Assembly (NCBI GenBank): GCA_003226295.1
Contig: CP029803.1
Coordinates: 230,226-294,225, forward strand
Source: Candidatus Moanabacter tarae
Lineage (GTDB): Bacteria; Verrucomicrobiota; Verrucomicrobiia; Opitutales; UBA2987
Length of the DNA stretch: 64,000 bases
Direction: 5' to 3'
Shown here piece by piece: positions 7,849 to 17,335 of this stretch (positions are counted from its first letter, which is position 1; the number at the start of each line of letters is the position of its first letter). The position numbers and the translations under genes were made by a program. The notes beneath the pieces are model-generated. The model worked only from the letters and a program-made list of their open reading frames with translations, was not told the origin of the DNA and ran no database searches.

Positions 7849-9303
7849 TTAACGTATTGCTTCCCAGACCGGTCTATACTCTTCGGCGGCAGCCGGGTCA
7901 ATTGGTGGTAATTTTTCTGAGAGGTCGGGACTTTCGAAAAGATACCTAGCAATTGCCTGTCGTGGGGTCATCCGGAATTCCTCATTTTGACTGATGAGGG
8001 ATTCCCAGCATTTGGTAAGCGCTCGAAGCATCGGCCCCCAGTGCAAACTGATGGGCTGGCGTCTGGCATAGCTCTCAGCTGCTTCGATGAATTTGTGCAA
8101 ATCTACGTCTCGGGCCTGACCTTTTCCGCCCCTTAGAAAGTACGGTTCCGAGGCGATTAGACTTGGCAGAGACATCTGGTAGTCAGCGATGATCTTCTGC
8201 GCATCGATAGAGGTCAGAAAATCGAGCATTATCCACGCTTCAGCTTTTTTTTGAGACAGACTGCTTATAGCCATGCCTTCCCAGAAAAAACGAGTGTAAC
8301 GCCTTCCGCTATTGCCCCTGGGAAGATGTAGCGTATCGTAGTCCACATCAGTCGAATTCAGGAACATCAGAGCCGAAGTGTTAGTGTTTAAGATTGAGAT
8401 CATGCCGGTGAAGAATCCGGTATTTGTATTAAGTGCGCTCAGAGCAGAAGGGGTGGGCATAACCTTGTTCTTGAGGTGGAAATCTTGCCAGAGTCCCAAC
8501 GAGGCTTCGCATTCCGGCCCATAGAATGTGGACCGCGTATAGGTCTCGTCCAGAAAACTTGCCCCCAAGATCCAGTGAAAGGTCTGCCAATGCTTCTGAG
8601 GTACGAATAGTCCGTACTGATCGATTCGACCATCTCCATCCAGATCCATGGTCAGCCGCTTGCAGACTGCGATGAACTCCTCCATGTTCCACTTCTCGTC
8701 ATTGACGTGCCACCAGCCCGAATTCGATTTTCTGAGGCCGGGAGAATCGGGGTGCTCGCTGACTCGAATTCGGGCGCGACTCCAATTCGCCTTGTTGTAG
8801 AAGAGTAAGTTACAACCGCCATACAACGGCATGCCCCATTGCTCCCATTCCCCAATAGCCGAATTGAATTCGCCGAAATCACGGATTGCAGTATTCCAGT
8901 ACTGATTCTTTAAATCTTCTCCGTCTTCTCCCCATCGTCCCATTGCTTTCACAAACGGGGAAATGTTCTCGATCTTTCCCGATATAATTAGTTTTGGAAA
9001 TGTTTCATTCTCCATCATGAAAAGATCAGGAGCGGTGTCGGAGACAATCTGCTGTTGGATCTTCTGGTGGTACCTTGTCGATGGCATATGGCGACTTTCA
9101 AAATCGATCTCCGGATGTTTTAGACGAAACGCCGCAAAGATCTCCTTCCACATTTGATAGTCTTGATAGCCGCCCCAATGAGCCACCACCAAGGGTTGCT
9201 CATCTTTGATCGTCCCGTGCCGACTTAATGTGTCGGCAAAGAGCCAGTATAATAACACACCGGCGAACAAGACGAGAGTGCTTATTCGAACGTGTAATGC
9301 CAT
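7849..9303 (-). CDS. Extracellular solute-binding protein, family 1 (ABC sugar type), orphan
   Basis: The 484-residue protein starts with a hydrophobic anchor (about 7-24) and continues as a family 1 periplasmic binding protein: LVVAHWGGYQDYQMWKEIF, PDLFMMENETFPKL, WGMPLYGGCNLLFYNK and a C-terminal helix set. Such proteins capture sugars or oligosaccharides for ABC importers. It has no lipobox Cys. An unusual DLDGDGRIDQYG segment resembles a calcium-binding EF-hand-type loop and also occurs in some sugar-binding relatives. No permease or ATPase gene flanks it, so its membrane partner must be elsewhere or lost. The gene is isolated, with a tRNA gene downstream. Confidence 0.85.
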   Translation of the reverse strand: MALHVRISTLVLFAGVLLYWLFADTLSRHGTIKDEQPLVVAHWGGYQDYQMWKEIFAAFRLKHPEIDFESRHMPSTRYHQKIQQQIVSDTAPDLFMMENETFPKLIISGKIENISPFVKAMGRWGEDGEDLKNQYWNTAIRDFGEFNSAIGEWEQWGMPLYGGCNLLFYNKANWSRARIRVSEHPDSPGLRKSNSGWWHVNDEKWNMEEFIAVCKRLTMDLDGDGRIDQYGLFVPQKHWQTFHWILGASFLDETYTRSTFYGPECEASLGLWQDFHLKNKVMPTPSALSALNTNTGFFTGMISILNTNTSALMFLNSTDVDYDTLHLPRGNSGRRYTRFFWEGMAISSLSQKKAEAWIMLDFLTSIDAQKIIADYQMSLPSLIASEPYFLRGGKGQARDVDLHKFIEAAESYARRQPISLHWGPMLRALTKCWESLISQNEEFRMTPRQAIARYLFESPDLSEKLPPIDPAAAEEYRPVWEAIR

Positions 9304-9727
9304 GGGAAGTAATCGAAAGGACGAAACGGCTCACGAGGAATCTATCGGTACGGGTATTCGACAAATTCCTCTCAATCAAGATAGGCTGACAATCTGACAG
9401 CTTGCAAAGCAATTAGGCAACCCATTTCCCTTCTCCTCTATAACGGTTCCGACTTCCACCATCTCTATCCGCTGTCGTCCCTCTCTGAGGTGACTGTGGC
9501 GAGACATCTCGACGCAGCGAATCCGGAAGAGGCTGCAAACCTTCCTAGCCAGTGAAAGCGCGGCCTACCCGAGGTTGGAGCCATATGAGGGAAAACTTCG
9601 CGTACGGATCTGAGCGGAGTAGTGTCAGAACAGCCTCTAAAAATTACTGGAGACTATTTTGTGTGACCGTATCGAACATAGAGCCCACAGCTATGATAAA
9701 TCAAGGAGGCCCGTTGGGTAACAAAAA
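9304..9727. other. Intergenic region with a possible intron scrap
   Basis: This stretch lies between two minus-strand genes. No complete gene is visible. A plus-strand frame is open from 9552 past 9727 but runs antisense into the phosphotriesterase-like gene and has no recognisable domain. The hairpin at 9577-9615 is listed separately. The rest carries no pattern I recognise. Confidence 0.5.
9577..9615 (+). mobile_element. Possible group II intron ribozyme remnant (hairpin)
   Basis: The segment reads GGAGCCATATGAGGGAAAAC followed by TTCGCGTACGGATCTGAG. It resembles the hairpin with core GAGCCGTATG...CGTACGGTTC that I recall from bacterial group II introns near the reverse-transcriptase gene. 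CCATA pairs with TACGG apart from one A-C mismatch, TGAGG pairs with CTTCG using wobbles, a CG bulge is kept on the 3' side, and the loop is GAAAA. No reverse transcriptase or domain V is seen nearby, so at most this is a decayed fragment. Confidence 0.35.
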
Positions 9728-10777
9728 TCACACGAACGTCAGCAGCCGCCGAGGCGTCCCGATCGTAATCTGTTGGATCTCAGCCTCCGAAAAGCCGCGT
9801 CGACGCATAAGGGGTAAGACGTTCTCAAAAATATGACCATAACCGTGCCCGCCAAAATGGGTGAGACGCGTTCGATGGCAAATATCGTGAGAGATCGTGA
9901 TCTGTTCGAGATGGCCGCGATCGATTAGGCGGCGGATCCAGCGTAGGCGTGCGGCGTCGTTTGGCAGATCGACTTTAAGATCGCGTGGATAGAAGGATTG
10001 TTCCTGGCCAAAGAGATCAAATTCGATGACGCAGCCTGTATCCGCTAGTCGAAAGAGGCGCTGATCATCGAAGATCGTACGCTCGATATGACTGATGATG
10101 AGGCGCGATGGATCGCCACCGTGTGACGTGACGAAATCAGCCACTTCTTGGGGCTGGTCTGGATCGCGACCCGGATGGATGTTGAGGGATGCGCCGGTCT
10201 CATTCTGGGCTATTAGCGCCCCGTCCATAACGCGTTTCTCTAAATCCGTCCAGGGTGCCTGACAGCCGATCTCTCCGATTAATCCAGCCCGTACATCAGT
10301 GCCCCAGGCCCCTTCGTGGATGTCTGCTACCATCTCGGTGGCGAAATCGTCGATCGCCCGGTTCCGGTTGGTCGCCGCTTGATACGCATCGACGTAATGG
10401 CCACACCCCATAACGATGTGGGTGTCGGTCGCGATCGCGATCTGGACCAGCCCATGGGGGTCGGGTTTCAATCCGCCAACGGTCAGTTCAACGATAGTCC
10501 GCCCTCCGGCGGCGCGCATTTTTTCTACTTCTGCCGTGGCGATGTCCCGATCGAAGAACACGAGGTTGCTTGGCGTTCGGCGCAACCCATAGTTGATGCG
10601 CCAAACGTTATCCAGGCCGATGTCTAGACCCTGATCTGGTTCACCCTGCTCGGTGGGTGTGCGGATATCCCACAGCAGGTGTTCGTGCATTAGTGTGGCG
10701 CCCAACACCGCTGGGTTAATGATCCCTCGCACGGTCTGTGTTTTGCCCTGGAGGTCGCTGTGTGAGAGTTGGTTCAT
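9728..10777 (-). CDS. Phosphotriesterase-family metallohydrolase
   Basis: The 349-residue protein is an amidohydrolase-fold enzyme of the phosphotriesterase group. Binuclear-metal ligands are visible: H31 and H33 in MHEH, E169 in GLIGEIG where phosphotriesterases have a carbamylated Lys, H201 in NIHPG, H230 in ISHIE and D298 in ISHD. Glu at the bridging position is seen in phosphotriesterase-homology proteins. Members act mainly as lactonases or unknown esterases, so a lactone substrate is the best guess. Base composition differs sharply from its surroundings: blocks 9901-9960 and 10321-10380 are 65% and 62% G+C by hand count, against 43% at 20521-20580. Recent acquisition is likely. No mobile gene is adjacent. 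Confidence 0.86.
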   Translation of the reverse strand: MNQLSHSDLQGKTQTVRGIINPAVLGATLMHEHLLWDIRTPTEQGEPDQGLDIGLDNVWRINYGLRRTPSNLVFFDRDIATAEVEKMRAAGGRTIVELTVGGLKPDPHGLVQIAIATDTHIVMGCGHYVDAYQAATNRNRAIDDFATEMVADIHEGAWGTDVRAGLIGEIGCQAPWTDLEKRVMDGALIAQNETGASLNIHPGRDPDQPQEVADFVTSHGGDPSRLIISHIERTIFDDQRLFRLADTGCVIEFDLFGQEQSFYPRDLKVDLPNDAARLRWIRRLIDRGHLEQITISHDICHRTRLTHFGGHGYGHIFENVLPLMRRRGFSEAEIQQITIGTPRRLLTFV

Positions 10778-11536
10778 CTAGAGAAGCAGCTATCGTGCAA
10801 CAGAAACCCCATTACCTGAAGCGTAAATCGCGAGGCAAGAGTGTCAAGAGTGACGGTGGCCAAAGACATTTAAGATGGGGCTGTTATTGCGGACATATTG
10901 TCAGCTAATGTAGTGAGCGAAAATGAATTTGGTGTGAGCACCCGAACGAAGCCGTTTCAAATTCCACTTGGAGCACACTACTTCCTAAGCGGGTTAAAAA
11001 CCTCATTGCAGCGAACAAGAATATAGACACAACTCACATAACGAATGGATGTTATCGTTTACATCCGGTTGAATGGAATACTGTTGGTGGCATTTGCATT
11101 GGAGCAGGATAAGGAACCGCGAGTTATCCAAAAGAACCCTTCAAGTTTACGGTCTTTTCAGCACCCACTGCTCGCTGAAGGGGTACCTCTAAATTGGCTC
11201 ATCGATGTGCCAGTAGAAAGTGGGGGGATTTGAAGCGATTCAGCGGTTGGTCTTGAATTACGGACACGGGGAAAAGAATGACTCGCTGTGTTTCAACCCT
11301 GACTCTCCTCTTACGACGGAAGCTCAAGAATCTTGGATTAGGGATCCCGACAAGTAAACTAGCGAAATGCTTGTGGGCGAAAAGAACCTACATCGGAGAG
11401 ATTTTGCGCGCAGGTTATTGGACCTGGGTCTGATTTGACCATCCAGATTGTTCAATTCAGACTGATGGTTTGGCTAAATAGTGGAGTTTTGTTGTTGGGA
11501 GGAGGTTTTTGTAACGAAGGGATGTAGCATCAGCCC
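10778..11536. other. Long intergenic region with gene debris
   Basis: No intact gene is visible in this stretch between two minus-strand genes. The left part (10778-11040) shows nothing recognisable. The right part contains protein-like frames on the plus strand broken by stops and a shift, listed as a candidate pseudogene. Confidence 0.5.
11045..11438 (+). pseudogene. Candidate decayed gene, family unknown
   Basis: A 62-codon frame from 11045 ends at 11233. In another frame from about 11220, protein-like sequence continues (GGFEAIQRLVLNYGHGEKND ... TTEAQESWIRDPDK), hits a TAA, and resumes in the same frame with EMLVGEKNLHRRDFARRLLD before a stop at 11438. The last segment loosely recalls the C-terminal winged helix of NrtR-like Nudix proteins, but no Nudix box is present. 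The pattern fits a gene broken by a frameshift and a stop. It could also be chance. Confidence 0.25.
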
Positions 11537-12646
11537 TTATCTGGCAGCCTCTAGTCTGCGGATACGGGCTGGCTTGTCGTCCTGATGGATCTCAGCGGAT
11601 AGGATTCTGAGAGAACGATCTTCGACTGGTAGATCGAACCGAACGCATCCTCTCCGGTGGGATTCTCGGAGAGCCACAGCAATTTCGAGGGCGTCGCGAG
11701 CGTCGTATAGAGAACACCTTGGCTGGGATTGAGACTCAATTGCCTGGATGAGATCCCGGACTAGGGTAAGGCCTCCGCCTTCGGGCCGGGCTGGCATCGC
11801 GAGTGGAGACCGAGCCGGGATGCCTCGTCCCTTGGGTCCGCCTGAGGTAAGGTAAGTCCATTCTGTATCTTGCGCATTGGCGATTGACCGGACACGACCT
11901 TTGGTGCCAATGACGTCGATTTCCCAATTGGAGACACCGCATGAAGTTGCTCGAATATATGCCCTGACCCCGTTGTCAAAAGCGAGGTAGCCATTACCCG
12001 ATAGATCGTTTTCTCCGTTGGCGGCTTCGTCAGACTGCATTTCACCAAAAACCCATTGTACGTTACCACCGGCTAGGTACCGCACGATATCAATCGCGTG
12101 ACTCCCGTTATGAGAAAGACCACACTCTGTATACGCTGTCACTTGGAGAATCTCACCGAGAATTCCTTCATCAATCATGCGTCGGGTTTCTACAAAGGAA
12201 GGGCTATAGCGTCGTCCACAGTTAATCACCATGGGAACTCCATTGGCTTCACACTCGTCGACCATAGTGTCGACATCTTCAAGACATAAGGCGATTGGCT
12301 TATCTGCCCAAATACCTTTGGCCCCGGACTGGGCTGTGGCTATAGTAATCTCCGCCCGGACCCTAGCGGTTGTTGCGATACTTACAAGATCAGGCTTCTC
12401 GCGTTCGAGAAGATCACGATAATCTTCGTAAAGATGATCTCTGGCGAGTCCCCAGCGTTGGCCAAAAATCTCACGTTGTTCCTGATGTGGGTCAGCTCCG
12501 GCGATCAGTTTTATGTTGGGGGCTGCAACGTAAGTCGGGGCGTGGCAATAAGGAAGATAGATTGCGCCGCCCTGCTCGATTTCATCATCAAAGGTGCTCC
12601 CTATGCGACCGAGGCCAATGACAGCGGCAGTATATATCTTAGACAT
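11537..12646 (-). CDS. Gfo/Idh/MocA-family NAD(P)-dependent dehydrogenase
   Basis: I start the gene at the ATG at 12646, giving 369 residues beginning MSKIYTAAVIGLGRIGS, the family's N-terminal Rossmann motif. A start 69 bases further upstream would add a tail not usual for the family. WADKPIAL is the variant of the EKP motif that carries the catalytic Lys, and GSHAIDIVRYL supplies the His-Asp segment of the active site. These enzymes oxidise or reduce cyclic sugars, inositols or sugar acids. No obvious Shine-Dalgarno precedes the start. The gene stands alone on the minus strand, with a large FAD/Fe-S dehydrogenase upstream 322 bases away. Confidence 0.85.
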   Translation of the reverse strand: MSKIYTAAVIGLGRIGSTFDDEIEQGGAIYLPYCHAPTYVAAPNIKLIAGADPHQEQREIFGQRWGLARDHLYEDYRDLLEREKPDLVSIATTARVRAEITIATAQSGAKGIWADKPIALCLEDVDTMVDECEANGVPMVINCGRRYSPSFVETRRMIDEGILGEILQVTAYTECGLSHNGSHAIDIVRYLAGGNVQWVFGEMQSDEAANGENDLSGNGYLAFDNGVRAYIRATSCGVSNWEIDVIGTKGRVRSIANAQDTEWTYLTSGGPKGRGIPARSPLAMPARPEGGGLTLVRDLIQAIESQSQPRCSLYDARDALEIAVALRESHRRGCVRFDLPVEDRSLRILSAEIHQDDKPARIRRLEAAR

Positions 12647-12968
12647 GATTGGGTTCAGAGTTTCAGTTAACGTTAAAAGGAAGTTTGTCCTAGGTGTGGC
12701 TGAGGGCAATAGCATACTTTAAGGCATTACTACTGGTCCTAAGTTCTTTTACTAATCAAAGGTAGCTCAAGTCCGATTGCAAGATACTAGAACGGTTGCG
12801 TAACCCAGACAATGAATATCGATCGTTTTGTTGTTTGGTCCACATACTTAGGGCGCATTTTTGCCATTTTATCTGGTGCTGTAAATGGTTCCAGTATCAT
12901 AATTGGGCTTTGCTTTTTGGAGGAATCGGTAATGCACAAGGGGACAGTTCGCAGGTTAAATATCTGAC
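12647..12968. other. Intergenic region, nothing recognised
   Basis: This stretch lies between two minus-strand genes. The only longer plus-strand frame (from 12796) runs antisense into the dehydrogenase gene and has no domain I recognise. Confidence 0.5.
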
Positions 12969-15926
12969 CTACTTTCGGTTCATGAGAGATTCCAGGAGAG
13001 ACACTGATGACAAAGGTTTGATACCGGTAAAGTGGGAAATCTGGTGGCGGCAGGAAAACCCATTTGCGACGACGACTGTATTTTTCGATGCACTCCGAAT
13101 GGCAGGGAAAAGGCGTTGTTCCCCGATGGCTTGAGAGATAGCATAATGTTCTTTTTCATATCCGAAAGAGCCAGCCATACCGCAGCATGTTGTATTTAGT
13201 GTCGAGACTTCACAGTTTGGGAGTTTGTTTAGAAGGGAATTGGTGAAGTCGTTACCCAACAGTGCTTTTTGGTGGCAGTGATTATGGATTATTACCTGTG
13301 ATGGCCCTGATCGGGGGAATAGCAATCTGTTAGAAGCATTTGTCACAGTACGCGACAAATGGATTTTATGCGGATTTTCAATTTGCTTCAGGGCCCAATC
13401 ATCAAAGAGAATAGCGACCTCTGCAACACGCTCAGCGTGTGTTCGACTAGGCCCGGTGAAAAAATTAAGGAAATCATCGGTAACGGCTGAATAACAGCTA
13501 GGCTCACAAAATACTATTGGGATTTGATTTTTGGCAATTGGGTACATTGCTGAAAGAAGCCTCTTAGCCTGAAGCTTAGCCTCTGACAGAAGTCCTTTCG
13601 AGATTAAAGGACGACCACAGCATACGGGTTCTACGAGTGATACTTTGAATCCGAGCCGTCTCGCAATTCGGCTAACAGATTGAGGGATCTCTGGCTCGAA
13701 AAAGTTAGAGAAGGTATCTGGAAACAGGGCGATAGAAGGCTGATTTGGATTTTCCAACTCCGAATCTGGACTGTTTTCCCGCCACCATTTGACAAATGAT
13801 TGAGACGCTAGCATAGGAAGTTCCCTTTGTGCTGAAATACCAAAGAGGGATTCTCGAAGGCTTCTGGAAAGCAGGGATCGGTGGATCCAGTTGGAAAGCG
13901 GTGTAAATTGACTGCCAAATTCCACTAATTTTCTGGTGTGACCCATCATTTGGGAGCGAAAAGAATAACCGTTCTTTTTCGCGTATTGGTAGAGGAACTC
14001 GCTTTTTATCCGGGCCATATCGACCCCAGTAGGGCATTCGGTTTTACAGGCCTTGCACTCAAGACATAGATCGAAGACCGAAAAGAGGTCTGGATCAGAC
14101 AGTCCCTGAAAACCTATTTTTCCACTGAGAGCGATACGGAGTGCATTTGCTCTCCCTCGAGTCGAATCCTTTTCTTCCCGAGTTGCCATGTAAGATGGAC
14201 ACATCGTACCCTCAAGGTTCTTACGACAGTTTCCAACTCCACCACATTGTTCCGCGGCGCGAGCAAGCCCTCCAAAGTCTGAAAAATTGTTCTCAGTCTT
14301 CAGGTCGGGAGTTTTGTAGGTGGCACCAAACCGCAAATTTGATGTCAACTTCGGGGCGTCAACGATTTTTCCAGGATTAAAAACGCCATTAGGATCAAAG
14401 GTCCGCTTTATTTCTTTGAACGCCTGGTAGAGCGCTGATCCAAACATTTTTTCTTGAAAAGGTGCACGGATAAGTCCATCGCCGTGTTCTCCGGAGAGGG
14501 CTCCATTATATTTCAAAACCAGGTCTGAGACTTGTTCTGCAATGGACTGGAATTTTCCTATCCCCTCTGTGGTTTTCATATTGACGATCGGTCTTATGTG
14601 AAGGAGGCCAACAGAGGCGTGAGCATAAAAACCTGCCTTCGTGTCGTGTGCTTTGAGTATCTCAGTGAAGTCTCGAATGTAGTCATGAAGATTCGCCGGA
14701 TCCACTGCTGTATCTTCCACAAATGAAATTGATTTGGCATCGCCCTTCTGAGCCATACAGAGGCCTAATCCCGCTTTGCGGAGATTCCAGATATCCCTTT
14801 GCTCTTTTTTGTTGAGGGCACGGTGAAAGTGATAGCCGTGGCCTTTATCCTTTAATTCTGTGATCAGATTCTCGATTCGATCTGAAAGTTCAGTTTTACC
14901 GTTGTCTGTTAACTCGATGATTAGGACTGCTTTGGGATCCCCATCGATAAAGCTACGAAGAGGTTCATATTTTGGTTTATCCCGAGTCATTCCGAGAATT
15001 AGGTCATCAACGAGTTCCACTGCTGATGGATTGTGTTTTAAGATGAGAGGTGTTGCTGTCATTGCTTCGAGGAGTTCTCGAAACTGAATAGATACGACGG
15101 CGCGTCTTTTAGGAAACTCAACCAGCTTGAGTTTTACGGCCAAAACCTGAGCCAGAGTCCCTTCCGAACCGACGATCATCTTACAAAGGTTGAATTTATC
15201 GACACCTTTACTTGGAGTAAACGCGTCAAGGTTAAATCCGCCTACGCGGCGCTGGATCTTTGGGTAGCGTTTCTCAATCTCTTCCTGATGCGAGGTGGCT
15301 AGGTTTCGCACCACACGATAAGATTGGCCTTCCAGATCATTCTGGTTACACTTTAAATCTAAAGCTCCAGCGTTGAGTGGTTTGAGCCGAACTACGCTAC
15401 CATCGGAGAGGACCACCAAAAGTTCTAGTACATAATCAATTGTGATCCCGTAGAGAATTGATCGGGTTCCGGCGGAGTTATTGTTGACCATCCCTCCGAT
15501 GGTGGCGCAGTTCGATGTGGAGATGTCGAGGGGTAACTGGAGGCCGTGAGGAGCGATTAGGGCATTGAGGTCGTCTAGAACGATACCAGGCTCTACCTCA
15601 ATCGTACGATCCTTTACATCTAATTGAATGATCCGGTTGAGATACTTAGAGTAGTCGAGTTGGATTCCTTGGCCCACCGCTTGTCCTGCTTGGCTTGTTC
15701 CTCCACCTCTTGCTGTAATAGACTTTCCCTGTTCGCGACAGATGTTTACCGTGTTAATAATGTCATCTGGGCATTTTGGTATTACGACTCCCTCAGGTAT
15801 TATCTCAAAGACGCTGGCATCGGTTGAGTAGATGGCTCGGCTAACAGGATCGAAACGGACTTCGCCTTTGATTTCTTCCTGAAGTGTTTGCTCAAGAGAG
15901 CGGCTAGAATAGCGTTTTCGAGTCAT
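12969..15926 (-). CDS. FAD-linked oxidase/Fe-S fusion dehydrogenase (YdiJ-like D-2-hydroxyacid dehydrogenase)
   Basis: The 985-residue protein combines four parts. An FAD-binding PCMH-type domain comes first (ARGGGTSQAGQAVG, TIGGMVNNNSAG, about 40-250). An FAD-oxidase C-terminal domain follows (to about 540; GFYAHASVGLLHIRP, SGEHGDGL). Then a ferredoxin-like region holds LCLECKACKTECPTGVDM (about 630) and an earlier Cys set around GGVGNCRKN. Finally there are two CCG segments of the heterodisulfide reductase/GlpC type (CCGRP and CCGMAGSFGYEKEH). This order and length match E. coli YdiJ, a D-2-hydroxyglutarate dehydrogenase, and related D-lactate dehydrogenases. Electrons probably pass to the quinone pool or a carrier. 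It follows the aminotransferase/deacetylase pair on the same strand, so glyoxylate or 2-keto acid metabolism may be linked. The precise substrate is unproven. Confidence 0.9.
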   Translation of the reverse strand: MTRKRYSSRSLEQTLQEEIKGEVRFDPVSRAIYSTDASVFEIIPEGVVIPKCPDDIINTVNICREQGKSITARGGGTSQAGQAVGQGIQLDYSKYLNRIIQLDVKDRTIEVEPGIVLDDLNALIAPHGLQLPLDISTSNCATIGGMVNNNSAGTRSILYGITIDYVLELLVVLSDGSVVRLKPLNAGALDLKCNQNDLEGQSYRVVRNLATSHQEEIEKRYPKIQRRVGGFNLDAFTPSKGVDKFNLCKMIVGSEGTLAQVLAVKLKLVEFPKRRAVVSIQFRELLEAMTATPLILKHNPSAVELVDDLILGMTRDKPKYEPLRSFIDGDPKAVLIIELTDNGKTELSDRIENLITELKDKGHGYHFHRALNKKEQRDIWNLRKAGLGLCMAQKGDAKSISFVEDTAVDPANLHDYIRDFTEILKAHDTKAGFYAHASVGLLHIRPIVNMKTTEGIGKFQSIAEQVSDLVLKYNGALSGEHGDGLIRAPFQEKMFGSALYQAFKEIKRTFDPNGVFNPGKIVDAPKLTSNLRFGATYKTPDLKTENNFSDFGGLARAAEQCGGVGNCRKNLEGTMCPSYMATREEKDSTRGRANALRIALSGKIGFQGLSDPDLFSVFDLCLECKACKTECPTGVDMARIKSEFLYQYAKKNGYSFRSQMMGHTRKLVEFGSQFTPLSNWIHRSLLSRSLRESLFGISAQRELPMLASQSFVKWWRENSPDSELENPNQPSIALFPDTFSNFFEPEIPQSVSRIARRLGFKVSLVEPVCCGRPLISKGLLSEAKLQAKRLLSAMYPIAKNQIPIVFCEPSCYSAVTDDFLNFFTGPSRTHAERVAEVAILFDDWALKQIENPHKIHLSRTVTNASNRLLFPRSGPSQVIIHNHCHQKALLGNDFTNSLLNKLPNCEVSTLNTTCCGMAGSFGYEKEHYAISQAIGEQRLFPAIRSASKNTVVVANGFSCRHQISHFTGIKPLSSVSLLESLMNRK

Positions 15927-16156
15927 ATTGGATGAACCTGTTAAAATTTCAGGCTAAGAGCCAACTATAAACAAATAGACAAAAATCCTGAGCAATACTC
16001 AGAACTGGTTATTTTCTGAGAAAACTCTACGCAGAGAAACTAGACAATTATGGAAAACGAAAACTTTCTGATACTGATTGACGCCAGTATTTTCCCAACG
16101 CCTGAATTAGAAAGATTAGCTGGTTTCGATCCCGAATAAGTTTTCCCATGTTGAAA

Positions 16157-17335
16157 TTACGGTTTGACATGGGTTGCCAGAAAGTCGAGAGCGGCCTGGA
16201 CACCCCCGGGATGAAAGGGGACTTTCAAGGTAAGTAGTCCCATTTCGATTCCAGAAAGTGTTCCGGCGAGCATGAGATCATTGAGGTCGCCGAGGTGCCC
16301 GATTCTAAAGGTTCGACCTTGCATCTTACCCAAGCCGGTTCCAAGGGCAATATCGAATCGATCAAGGAGGATTTTTCGAAGCTTATCAGCGTTATGACCA
16401 TCCGGCATGAAAATACCCGTCACGCTTTCAGAATATTCTTCCGGGTTTTGGCACATGATTTCCAAGTCCCAGGAATTGACAGCGATTCGAGTTGCCTCAG
16501 CCAGTCTCCGGTGCCGAGCAAAAACTTTTTCCAATCCCTCACTTAATATGAGATCAAGGGCCACATCGAGGCCATAGAGAAGATTGGTTGCAGGAGTGTA
16601 AGGAAAGAACCCGGTAGAGAACAATTTCAAGTAATTTCTCCAATCCCAATAAGATCTAGGAAGCTTTGCATTTTTGGAAGCTTGTAAGGCTCGGTGGCTG
16701 ACTGCATTGAATCCTAGGCCAGGCGGGAGCATGAGTCCCTTTTGTGACGCTCCGACAGTCACATCGATATTCCAATCTTCATGACGATAGTCGATGGAGG
16801 CTAGGGAGGATATTGTATCCACTATGAGGAGTGCTGGATGATCACATCGGTCGATTGCTCCCCTGATCTCGGAGATCTGGCTGGTTACTCCTGTTGATGT
16901 TTCGTTATGTATCACCGCGATCGCTTTTATGCGGTGATCCCTATCCCCTTGGAGTCTTTCTTCAATTTTGTTAGGATCCACCCCGGAGCGCCAGTTCCCA
17001 GCTATCCAATCGACTACCAAATCTAAACTTTCTGCCATTTGCTTCCAGAGCTGGGCGAAATATCCGGTTTCAAACATCAAGATTTGATCGCCTGGGGAGA
17101 GGGTATTGACGAGAGCCGCCTCCCACGCTCCGGTTCCCGATGATGGGAATATAAGGACAGGTTGAGAAGTTTGAAAGATCCCTTGGAGTCGTTCTTGGAC
17201 CCGCTTCGATAGATCCGCGAATTCGGGACCTCGATGATCGATGGTAGGACGAGCCATTGAGCGCAACACCGGATCAGGGATGTTGGTCGGTCCCGGAATC
17301 TGTAGAAAATGGCGTCCTGAGGATATGTTAGGCAT
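16157..17335 (-). CDS. Class V aminotransferase (serine/alanine-glyoxylate type)
   Basis: Starting at the ATG at 17335 gives 392 residues, the usual length for class V alanine-glyoxylate or serine-glyoxylate aminotransferases. Characteristic segments are LQIPGPTNIPDPVLRSMARP near the N-terminus, SSGTGAWEAAL and HNETSTGV, with the pyridoxal-phosphate Lys K199 in GASQKGLMLPPG. The start lies inside the end of the deacetylase gene: ATGCCTAA is shared, an eight-base overlap that implies translational coupling. A longer frame to 17440 would extend deep into that gene and is unlikely. The enzyme probably transfers an amino group between glyoxylate or another keto acid and serine, alanine or aspartate. 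The partner deacetylase might release the amino donor; that is inference. Confidence 0.88.
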   Translation of the reverse strand: MPNISSGRHFLQIPGPTNIPDPVLRSMARPTIDHRGPEFADLSKRVQERLQGIFQTSQPVLIFPSSGTGAWEAALVNTLSPGDQILMFETGYFAQLWKQMAESLDLVVDWIAGNWRSGVDPNKIEERLQGDRDHRIKAIAVIHNETSTGVTSQISEIRGAIDRCDHPALLIVDTISSLASIDYRHEDWNIDVTVGASQKGLMLPPGLGFNAVSHRALQASKNAKLPRSYWDWRNYLKLFSTGFFPYTPATNLLYGLDVALDLILSEGLEKVFARHRRLAEATRIAVNSWDLEIMCQNPEEYSESVTGIFMPDGHNADKLRKILLDRFDIALGTGLGKMQGRTFRIGHLGDLNDLMLAGTLSGIEMGLLTLKVPFHPGGVQAALDFLATHVKP

